Shown: one piece after another, positions 1 through 11,100 of the stretch | Position numbering within the stretch: position 1 is the stretch's first letter | How the letters are laid out: each line of letters starts with the position of its first letter | The notes under the pieces: model-generated | The model's database searches: none | What the model saw: only the letters and a program-made list of their open reading frames with translations | What the model was told of the DNA's origin: nothing | Assembly: GCA_944472135.2 (NCBI GenBank) | Contig: OX235262.1 | Coordinates: 55,586,440-55,650,439, forward strand | Direction: 5' to 3' | Source of the DNA: Trichobilharzia regenti | Taxonomy: Eukaryota > Platyhelminthes > Trematoda > Strigeidida > Schistosomatidae | DNA length: 64,000 nucleotides | Made by a program: the position numbers and the translations under genes

Positions 1-780
1 TTGTTCAATGTTTGTATGGGATTTGTTTGGGAGTTGTTGAATACATCCTCGTCTTTGAGTAGTTCTTCGGCTTTCTTGGTGTATTCTGCTCTGTCCCTGA
101 CTACTGTTGTTCTTCCTTTATCGACTGGTAGAATGACGATGTACTTCTTATTTTTCAGCTTTTTGAGGGCCTTTAATTCTTGAGAGTTGAGTTGTGTGTG
201 TTATCTTTTCTGTTTGACCATTGGTACAATTGTTTGGCGTATCTCTTCCTGTGTTTCCTCGTTCAAGTTTGATGATTGAGTAATGATTCAAGGGCAGCGA
301 AGAAATCAGTTTTCGAAGCATTTCCGGTGCTGTAGTTTAGTCCATTTTGTAGTAGTTGTTGTTCCATTTTTGACAGTGGTTGTTTTGATAGGTTGACTAC
401 ACAGTCTATAGGCGTATTGTCTAGGTGTTGTTTTCTAATCTTGGCTAGCTTGGTTTTGAGGACTCTTCGTCTTTGTTCTCTGTGTTTTCTACTTGACAGT
501 GAAACTGCGGTGATCAACGTTGACAAGTGTTCCTGGTTGAGGGTTTTCTCCAGTTTTACTTTTTGGACATTTATTATTTGTTGATCCGATAATGTGTGTC
601 TGTAATCATTAATTTGACCATTCGTCTTCTACATTGTTCGGCCAATTTTCATCCCATTGGGCAGTTGACTGGTGGTTTGTATCTTACACTGGTTGGTAGG
701 ATTTGATGACGAAGGCATTCATGGAGAAAGAATAATTGTCCTCTGGTGGATCCTTGCCTTTTGGCGAAGTCTTCCCACTT
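1..780 (-). mobile_element. Penelope-like element, N-terminal RT region, degenerate
   Basis: Minus-strand frames give VVNLSKQPLSKMEQQLLQNG, then LKALKKLKNKKYIVILPVDK with GRTTVV, a signature of the RT N-terminal part of Penelope-like elements (the VILPADKG motif). Upstream, to about 780, frames with FLHECLRHQILPTSVRYKPP suggest still more N-terminal sequence. Stops and frame changes show it is dead. It is cut by the left edge. Confidence 0.75.
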
Positions 781-798
781 TCGAACAGAATAAGCGTG

Positions 799-842
799 TC
801 CCGCTCGTAGGATTTAGATAAATCTAAATCCTACGAGCGGGA
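799..842. repeat. Perfect 21-bp inverted repeat, 2-base spacer
   Basis: Bases 799-819 are the exact reverse complement of 822-842, with AA between. The arm starts tcccgctcgtagg. It lies at the outer end of the Penelope N-terminal region and just before LTR-like sequence. Confidence 0.95.
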
Positions 843-844
843 GA

Positions 845-1340
845 ATTGATTTTCATCTAACTTCAAATATGTCAGTCAAGAGAAAACAGGTCCATGGTAG
901 AATGTGGTACTGAATGGTGAGATATTATACTTCGATAATCGACATCATTATTAAAACATCCAGAATGTATTTATGGTGAGAGCAGGCTGCTAGCCGATTG
1001 ACAGACATTAATTTACGTCAATGTTTATGTCACAAATATTGGTCGTGAGAAAATATGAACAAGGCTGATTCAACAACCAATCACAGCAGACTTTGCGTAG
1101 GCAGACACGGTTAACATATAGATGATCTGACATTCAAGAAACAGTCATAGAGAGATGCAAAGTTAACTTTCTGTGAGAAACAACCAATCAGAAGAGTGTG
1201 TTTGTTCGCTTGAATAATCTACAATAATGTACATGAAAATATATAAATACGTGTTGATTTCCCTAATTAACGATCTGTTGTCTGGCCCTTGTCTTCTCGT
1301 GTTACAGTACCACAGATTTCATGAGGAATAACTGTAATTT
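845..1340 (+). repeat. LTR-like sequence, probably solo or truncated LTR
   Basis: The sequence holds CAAT-like motifs and a TATA-like box (atatataaatacg near 1248) followed by ctgttgtctggccc and a terminal gtgttacag. Much of 1010-1320 resembles 11330-11650, and 850-955 is repeated at 1585-1700. The layout (upstream elements, TATA box, short R-U5-like end) fits an LTR of a retrotransposon. No internal gag-pol follows. Confidence 0.5.
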
Positions 1341-1574
1341 TGCTGTCGTCAGGGTACTTTGAGACTGTGGATGATTCAAGGAACCTATGATTAGCTATTT
1401 AGTAGAACACATAGATTGGTTACCAGCGTTCAGACACAGCACATCGCAATTTTTTTTTCCTATAACTTTAATATTTATGAATTGTAGGATACGCAGTATG
1501 TTTCTCTCCGTTAAGCTTCAATCTCATTGGGTTTATGGTATATCCGTGTAGACTTTACTGAGTACCATTTTGTT

Positions 1575-1705
1575 GTACAAGAAGAATTATTCTCACCCAG
1601 CTTCAAATATGTCAGTCAGGAGAAAGTAGGTCCATGGTAGAATGTGGTACTGAAGGCTGAGATATTATAGTTCGATAAGCGACACCTTTATTGAACCGCA
1701 TAGAA
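1575..1705 (+). repeat. Truncated direct repeat of the LTR-like start
   Basis: Bases from about 1585 (cttcaaatatgtcagtcagg) to 1700 repeat 852-957 in the same orientation, about 740 bases downstream, with scattered differences. The rest of the LTR-like sequence is missing. Confidence 0.6.
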
Positions 1706-2001
1706 TGTATATACTGATGTTTCGCTACGATGTAACCAATATCATTTATCTGTTCCTTAATAGTGGTACTGACTAAATTTTATCAGTCAAGTTTCTCATA
1801 TGATCTCAGAGCCACTTAACGCTAACCACCTATAAAGCAGAATTTATGCTTATGAAAGGTCTGTGTGGAATTATTGTGCATTAAATCTAAAGCTAACATA
1901 AAAGCTTAATAATGCAATAGTTTGCAATATTTAATTGAACTAAAAACGCACATTAATAATTCGAAGAAAATTCTCAAATTTTTTAAAATTTCATAAATTA
2001 C

Positions 2002-2195
2002 CTCAATGTTTGTTTGATTCTATCTTTTTCTCTTGACAATTTATCCATTTCTAAACTTTGTGTTTCTAATTCTTCCCTTAGTCGTGCAAGTTGTTCAGAA
2101 AGACGTTTACGTTCAGTGTCTGCTTCTTCTCCACGACGTAAAAGATTATTGATTTGTTCTTTCATTCCAGAAGTTCTAAGTCTTAAACGATGAAC
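2002..2195 (-). CDS. CROCC: Rootletin-like exon 8 in window (last before edge)
   Basis: The exon is 194 bases: acceptor caatag, donor GTAATT. It encodes [37 protein letters not shown] and on to [11 protein letters not shown], a regular coiled coil. It ends after two bases of a codon, so the next exon must begin with one base; no such exon is visible in 1-2001. It is separated from exon 7 by a 15.8 kb intron, the largest here, yet the protein reads continuously across the join. Confidence 0.8.
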
Positions 2196-5100
2196 CTATT
2201 GAAATTTATTTAAGAAAAAAAGAAAAATGTATGAAGTGGTATAAAAACGTAGATTGACTATGGCTTATTTCCAAGTACCATTGTTAGTGGTTACTGTTCA
2301 TTCCATATTCGAGTAAATTGACATTTTTATGACTTGAATAACACTTAAAGTAGTACTTGATGAAGTTTCAAGGTGGCATTAATGTTAAGTGTATAGAGTG
2401 TCAAACGTAAGCCAAAGTATCTTGTAGAAATTGCGTAGTATGATCTCAGGACATCTTGTCGTAACCCTTCACTCGTGTTGTAGTTTTTTTCAGAATAAGT
2501 GACAGGAAAATCTAATTACTTATTACACCCACCAACCTGCTTAGTTATTTTGGGTATTGGTGCTTTAAAATTCAGGTTACATTCCCAAACTTGCACTCAG
2601 TGATATTAATTTTCATTAGGTAGAACTATATTCTATGACGCATACTGTGTACCTCGTGGAAATATAATGATATATAGAACATACTATTGCTTGTATAGCA
2701 AAACAAATTTTTTATTTGGTTACAGGATTTCATCATGAGCTGACATTGATTAGAGAACCATTGGAAAACCTGGAAGTACTGGACAGATGTTTCGTCCTAG
2801 TTTGGGGCCCTTCAGCAGTAAGCGCCTACTGGGATTCTAACCAATCAATCAAGTCCCTACAAACCAATACTTAAATATCTATGAGATGCTCACTGGTGAC
2901 TGGCTGTATTCAGAAGGTAGTTACCTGGGTTCCAGTGGGAAGTCGTGACCATTTGGGTGCAGCAGGTCGGGTGTGAGGACAAATACTCGCCGAGGACATT
3001 GGCTAGCGGTTGCGCTATGTCGTGAATTGGCAGAAGTTAGAATTCATAGAGCGTTGGATCGGGTCCCAGTGGCTCAATGGTCTACGAGCTCGCTAGCCTT
3101 GTAACCAGAAGGCCATGGGTTTGAAACCCGGTGGGTGCGTACTGTTGAAGAGTCTCAAACTAGGCGAAACAGCCGTCCAGTACTCTCGGGTTTTTCGATG
3201 GTTCTCTAACTCGTATCAGCCATGATCAAATCCTTAATAATCAGTACTTGGACATTGTTATTAGTTTCAGTTTTACATTCAGAAGGGCTCTACGAAAACT
3301 GACTACAAGTTTGCTTTTAAAAATTGATTTTCCAAACGAAAATTCACTCCTCTGAATAGTCCAAGCATCGGTTGTAGTAGTTTTACTTTTCCTATTTCAG
3401 TAATATTTATCTTCAAGAATGAATTTCATCACATACTCATATTAACCAAACAAAACGCCAAGCTGTAGTTCTACTCCGATATCAGATTCATTATCAATGC
3501 ACCCAGAATACCCCATCGATGACTGGATCTATGAGTATAATATACGTTTTTACTCGTTGAAATGGTCATAATATTACAGATTTTAATTTTCGGAAATCTG
3601 AAGTTGACTGCAGAAGGTCATTAGGTTGGATTTCTCGTACTAGGCAGTAGTAGTGAAATAAAATAAAACTGAACCTCTAAAACCTTAGTTACGTCTGATA
3701 AGTTGGACAATTGATACTCTTCTCAGGTGTATTACTGACAGCCTGAATTCATGTGCATGGATATACCTCAGCAAGTAAACCATTTTCATCAACGCTGAAA
3801 TAGAAGCTACTTAGCCAGAAAATTTTCGTAAAATAAGAGGTCACTAACCAAGAAAAATAATTGGTATTCAGCGTATTTAAGTCTGGTGAATAGACGTGAA
3901 CTATGGGGTTAATAATTAAGAGTTTTTTTCAAAAATGGAGGCAACCTGAAAATAAATGAATAAGTGAACAGCATCGTATAAGTGCGTCGGTGGCATAGCC
4001 GTTAGGACGCTCGCTGACCACGCACATCGTCCGGGGTTCGATCCACGGCCGATGAACTCTTTTACCTCGCTAAGCAAGAAATAATTCTGATGAAGAGGAA
4101 AGGTTGGGCATGAGGCTAGCAACCCCATCCTGTAACATAAACACTGCTAGAGAAACTTCAAGCCACTAGCTTGAAGCCCTATGTTCCACTAGGGAACGTG
4201 AGGAGAATAAAAGTCGTATAAGTAAGTAATGATACCTGTGGAATAGTGCCAAATTTCTAGACTAACAGTTTGTTTAAGCCAATATCTAATTGCATGGAGG
4301 ATTTAATCATGAGCTGACATATGTTAGAGAACCACTGGAAAACCTGGGAGTGCTGGACAGCTGTTTTATCCTAGTCTGGGAATCATCGATAGTACGCGCC
4401 CACCGCCTAAGTTCAAACCCAGGACCTTCTGTTTACAAGGCGAACTCGTGGACCATTGAGCCACTGGGACCATATCCAATGGTTATTGAGTTCCAACTTC
4501 TGCCAATTCACGACATAGCGCGACCACTTCGCAATGTCTTCTTCGATGAGTTACTGCCTCATCTTCTACCTGCTGTACCTTACTGGTCATGGCTTTCCAC
4601 TGGAACCCCAGGTTAACTGCCTGAATAGGGCTAGTCGCTAGTGAGCATGAAATTAATTTTCAAGTATTGGTTTTGTAGGGATTTTGTTTGATTACATGGA
4701 GGATTTCATCATGAGCTGAAATCAGTTAGAGAACCACTAGAAAAACTGGGAGTACTGAACAGCGGTTTCACCTTCGTTTGGGACTCCTCGAAACCCGGTG
4801 GGTGCGCACTGCTGAGAAGTCCTAAACTATACGAAACAGTTGTCTGATATTCCCAGGTTTTCTATTGGTTCTCTAACTGATGTCAGCTCATGATTAAATC
4901 CTCCATGCAATCAAACAAAATCCCTACAAAACCAATACTTGACAATATCTAATTAACAAGTCAGTTAATACTCAGCAGTTCAAGTTTGCGGAAATTTCAT
5001 CATGATATCTATTCTGAGGTTTAATAAGCGGACCATTTATGAGGAGATTTAAGTTTTGTTAGATGTGATTATCGTTTATTTGGACGAAGGAAATACTGCA

Positions 5101-8100
5101 AAAAAAGAAGTGAATTTCGACAGTCAGATGAAATCGACAGACAATGTCATTCTTGAAAATTGTGTTTTTGTGATTCGCTCTTACACATGCTGATGAAAGC
5201 TTTTTAATACAAAAGGATAAACTTTATTAAGTGTTCTTTAGTTTGGTACCGTTGACAGAGAACGACACGTCTTCATACATAACTGACACTGATATTGCAT
5301 TACGAGAAGTGTTCAAATTTCAAAATAATAAACGTCTTAGCTGTCTACGAATTTATTTGATCACAGTTAATAAATTCTCAGCATCCAAGAATGCTTCATA
5401 TTTGTGAAAGTACTCGTTCTAGTGTAAAGTTAGGTTTTACTAGTTGAGTATAGTCAATGCATAACGTTTGGAAAGTAGCCCATAGGTTAGATATAACGTT
5501 AAAAGTTATTCGAATACTTAAGGTAAAGACCAAAGCTACCTACTTACATGAATTTCTATCTACGGGTGGCCTGAATATTCTAAGGGTAAAGTTCTAAACC
5601 CTATATTTTACAAAATTGCAAGTGCCAGTCATATGATAACCATACGAAGTGAAAAACTGTAGTGAAGATGATTGGTAAGTAATTTTTTTGAAATAATTAT
5701 TTCTCTGTAATACTGAATGTTGTGAAGCATTTTATCTTTTCATTTCATCGTCTAAACAATAAAATATCTGATTGTGGCTAACAGTGGAATTCAGGATATG
5801 GATTTGGCCTATTTAGGACTCGTTTGTAGCCTTAGTTAGTGGTGGTGTCCCTGTTGACAATCAAACGCAGCACTAGTCATTTCAACGACCGGAGCGTTAC
5901 CTGCTGGTCTAACGGGCTATAAGAGCTAATGCTTCTACAATGTGTATCGTCATTTATTTAAGTTATTTTTCTTGCATTTTTCTCCATCATCCTGCAGAGA
6001 ATCAAACACGTCAGTCTGAATGAAAAACTTCGACCGGAACAGGCTGGATTCAGGAAAAACAAGTCATTCATCGATCAAGCTGCAACACTACGTATCACCA
6101 TTGAATAGAGCTTGGAATGGCAGTCACCTACCTACCTCAACTTCGTTGACTTTGAAAAAGCCCTCGACAGCGTCGATCTAGAGGTGATTTGAAAACTACT
6201 TCACTACTACGGGGTGACATCAACAATTATACATCTCATCCAGCAATTGTACGACAATGCTGTGTGCCAAATAATCTACAACGGGAGATTCTCGGAATCC
6301 TTCGAAGTAAAGACGGGAGTAAAACAAGCTGGCTACCGACTATATCCAATGATTTTGCTGACTGCGGTAGAATGGATAATGCGACAGACATCAGGCGGAG
6401 AAGAAGAAGGCATAAAATGGACCCACAGAAACAACTGGGAGGATATGGATCGGGTCGCAGATGATATATGCTTGATTTCCAACAAACTGGAAGATATGCA
6501 AATGAAAGGCAACGAGTTGGCAAAAAAAGCATCGAAGAAAGGACCTCAGGTGAACATGGAGAAAACAGATGTGATGAAGATTCCTGGCCAACAGCAACAG
6601 AAACAACAACAGACAACAATCGACCAGCATAATTTTTATTTATTTATTTTTATTTTTTTCCTTTTGAAAAGATTTGCCAATTGCCGGGGACCCGCGGCAC
6701 CCGTGAGAAGCCTGAAAGAAACAACCTCCTTTACCTATGTGGGAAGCATCGTTTCAACTACAGGCGGAACTGATGATGATACCAAAGCGAGGATCATCGG
6801 GAAAGCAAGGTAAGCTTTCACTACTGTCACGTCTGTGTGGAGGTGAACACTTGGCAGTCAGCCTGAAAAGTAAGATCCGGATTTTCATCTCCAATGTAAA
6901 GTCAGTGCTTCTCAGTGCTGATCAGAGACTTGTCGCCGCGTCACGAAGGGCACTTCGAACAAACTACAGACCTTCATCAACAGCTGTATTGTCTCAACTT
7001 TACTCAAGATCAGATGGCAGGACAGAGAAGGTCAGCAGCAGGGAGGGATCCCCGATAGCAAACCAACCCAGTAGGAACAAACTGTGCATCAAGTACGCAA
7101 GAAGAAATGGAGATGAATTGGCCATACTCTGATAAAACAAACCATCAAGTGAGTGACATCACACACGAGGCCATCGCTCGAGTGGAGCCCGATCGAAAGG
7201 GAAGCGGCGAGTTGGTAGTCAGTGCAAGAGTGACATGGATTAGGTCGTATGAAGATTAGATGAAAACATGTGGGCAGACATGTAGCCAGGTGAAAACGTT
7301 GGTAGAAAACTGAACTCAATGGAGACGTGTGGCTGAAGCCCTATGTTCCTCTGGGAACTAAAGGAAATAATAATTTCTCGTTAACTGATCATGGCGTACA
7401 CCAATACTATGTCTCTTCTGACATGTCAGCTCCTAGTACAGATTCCTTTAAAATGTCTAAGTGCTGACATGTGTTATTCCATTGTGGACTAATAGACTAG
7501 TAGGAATGTTTTGTCGTCTGAAATAATGTGCACTAAGTTTGAGTCCCATTAAGAATACCATTATTCCCTATAGATGCAGGTACATCCATATCACACATTT
7601 CGAATTAGACGAAATGCACTTCCTGGATTCCACTGCAAGTTACCATGATCATCATGTCAATCTTTAGACATTGTTATACCATCTGTACTAAAAGTCGACA
7701 CGTAGAAAGTCACTCAACATTTCTGTCCACCATAAAACAAATCACTTCAGAAAGTTAAGGAAAACCAAATAAAATGAAACCGTTTGACTTTTCTTTCGTT
7801 GTTCAGTTTATTGTAGTTTAATTTATCATAATAAATATTTTGGTCAACCAAAATTTAAATTATGTAAATTTCATTTATTTTTTTGCTAGTTTTTAAATTA
7901 TTCTTATCATTATAATTATTATTCAAAGTTCAATGAACCCGGATATTTCAAAAGCTCCTAGATAAACCTGTTATTTGTACACAAATAAATCGAAGAATTG
8001 TGATCAAATTTCATATACAGTTCTAGTATCAGGACTGATTATAATTTCAAAACATTTACATATAAAACTCAAATTGTCACATCTTGTTCAACAATGAATA

Positions 8101-11100
8101 ATTTTACTTGCGCTACTTTATTTGTTTTAATTTTTAAAAAAGAATATTTCTCTCCTAGAAGTCAACGTTAGCTAAATTTAACTAGCAATAATAATAATAG
8201 TAATAATAATGTTAAGCAGAAGCAAGGTGAAAACAAATTTTCATGACATTAAATTCTTTATTTATCAGTTTATGCATAATATATTGCTGAAATATATATA
8301 TGTATAACATTGTTTTGTGTACCTGTTATAATTGGCTGTAATTAGGTTCTGCAATGACATAGATGTGTACAAACATACAGAGTGAGGGAGATAGTCGGAG
8401 AGAGACAGCTGTTATAAATCAACTAACTAACAGTTCTATCAGGAATTAAAATAGTTTGTGTGATACCATAGTAACCAAACAAATAAATGACTCACGACTA
8501 AATATAGATTAGTTATAGTTTTACACTTGTAAATATTTATATGCTTATACAGGCATTAAATTTCTTCACTTTTCCTCTGATTACCAACCATAATCTTAGG
8601 CAGGTTAAAGTGCTGTTGATGAACTGAACTTATTATGAAAAGGGGCTGGAGGTCAAATTAGGAATATTTTTGCATAGTTCATTTTGATAAACTAATGTAG
8701 ATTTTAATATATGTGTAAAACTTGGGCACTGTAGTAGTAAGTAATTCCATATAAGTTTGTTTATTAGGTGTATCATACAGTGAAACAGTATTAGTATTTA
8801 CTGGATGACGTTTCGAACAAAATTTTTTGTGGTTCACAATCATATCAGTTATAATCACACTACTTTGAAACTTGAGTTTCATGGTTTTCTTTGTCCTCTC
8901 CTATTTGTCGTTGTTGGAGTAGTAGAATTTTCCAGATATCTGGGTGGACAGGTGTTGAATGATTCCTATAACACGTATTTGCAGTTGATTGGATAAACAA
9001 AGCTTCTGTTGTCAATCTCTTCCTCCACCCTGTGACATTAGATTGTAAAAGTGTCATCCTATCCCATCCTATTGTATGGTTGTGTGTGACTGCATGTAGT
9101 GCTATAGCTGAACTATTCTCTGTATTTCTTATCTTATTCGGGTCAACTAATCTAGATTTCGCTGCTAGGTTTTTATGTTCGGCTAGTCTGACTGACTGCC
9201 CCTGTTCTACTAGTTTGACCTATGTATTTGACCTGACAACCATCATAGGCAGGGTATTAGATAAACTTAACTGTTTTGTTTTAGAGGCTCCACAGGATTG
9301 ATCTTTTGACCGACAAAGCCTGTATCTAATTGAGTTTGTGGGTTTGAATACCAGCCACTTTTATTCCTGCCATGTAAAGAATTTTGTGTAAGGTTTCCTA
9401 GGTTCCTTCCTTGTATGGAATTACTATTGATTATTTAGATTCCTTATTGTTGATGTTGTCTTGCGCATATTTGACATGCATGTCGTCAATAAAATTACTG
9501 TTATTATTATTATCATCATTATTGTTGTAATTATTATTAATATCACTATCGCTACTATCATTATTTATTTTTTTACATTTCCTTATGTATTTCCTGACTA
9601 ATTTATCCAGGTAATAATTAAGCTTCATGGCTTCTTTTATGCATATCACTTCCTGTCTTAGTAGTGGTGCCAAAGAAAATCTAAGACAGGAAGTGATACG
9701 TATAAAAAAAGCCTTGAAACGTAATAATTACCCGGATAAATTAGTCAGGAAATATGTATGGAAACGTAGAAATAAAATAAATAATGATGGAAGCGATAGT
9801 GATAATAATAATAATGACGACATGCATGTCAAATATGCGCAAGACAACATCAACAATAAGAAATCTAAATCATCGGTAGTAATTCCATACAAACTATAAG
9901 ACTCAAGTTTCAAAGTCGTGTGTTTATAACTGACATGGTTATGAGCAATAAAACTTTGTTCGAAACGTCGTCATCCAGTAAATAATACTGTTTCACTGCG
10001 TGACATATTTAATAAATAAACTAATATAGAATAATGTAGATTTTGTTATGAAACACTGAAAGCCAGCGAATAGTGGACTGTTGTTTTATACCAGTCTGTG
10101 TGTCTTAATCAGTGTGCACTGATGACTGAATTATTGATGGAACTCAGGACTTTCAGGTTGTGAAGCGAGCGAAATCATCATTACTTTCAGATATTGTACA
10201 TTTTAACTTTTGACTTTTAGAGTTATTTTCTCTCAAACAGAAAGGCTTAAATTAATAAACTTTTTGTGGAGGGATTATTCATCTTTGGTCCGATAGAACT
10301 TTAATTGATAATAATTGATTGATTTAGATAATACCATGATATGGTCGCTGCTTGCCATACACCTAATAGCCTATGTGAAACAATTCAGATTCTGATTTAA
10401 CCGTCTTAAACGTTTCGGCACTGGGAAATATAATAATCACTATTGTGAAGAAATTTTATTTTTTTATTTTTTTTTTGATTTACAGCTTGATTCCACACTG
10501 TAGTTTTGGTACAAGTATGGAATTTTCAGCATGGATATCGGTAGCCCAAATTTTGCAGGCCGACCATAGATGTCAGGTGTGCGCCGGCGTGGGCTCGAAC
10601 CCCGGACCATGTGCATGGTCGGCGAGAGTCCTAACCACTGTGCCACCGACGCACATTTCCCCTTGAGTGAAAAACATATTGACATGGTTTTCATTGATAT
10701 TTCTCTACTTAATGCTGAAAGCTTTGTCAAAGTATAAGAAATTACAAAGTACCTTAGTATATGCAGTGACTCAACCATAGTTTTTATCCATTATGAGGTT
10801 GTTTTCAAATTGTCAAGTCGAGGAATCGAATAAGACAACAAACCATGTACAGATTTTCGGAAATGATAAATGTTTCGCTTTTCAATGACTGATAAATATA
10901 AAAATTCTCTATAGTATGTGAAACACAGTCCCAAATAACAGCTAGATGGCGAAATACGTATCCTGCTACCCATATGCCAGTTCTCATTCTGATAGCTTTT
11001 GATCTAAAGCTTCGTTTGCCTATTCAATTATGAGATCATGAGAGAGTAATACAGAAAATTTTAAATTAGTTTGGAACGAATATCTATTACTGCTTGACAT

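Noticed and set aside
3990..4060. tRNA gene
   Set aside because: Boxes A and B are present but the cloverleaf is imperfect, and the sequence is the head of a dispersed SINE.
9431..9673. Asn/Asp-rich frame suggesting a low-complexity host gene
   Set aside because: The same sequence occurs in inverted orientation at 9657-9899 and links to Penelope family 3 GIY-YIG, so it is transposon linker.
8780..10010. CRISPR-like or satellite array
   Set aside because: The repeated pieces are two inverted transposon copies, not regular direct repeats with spacers.
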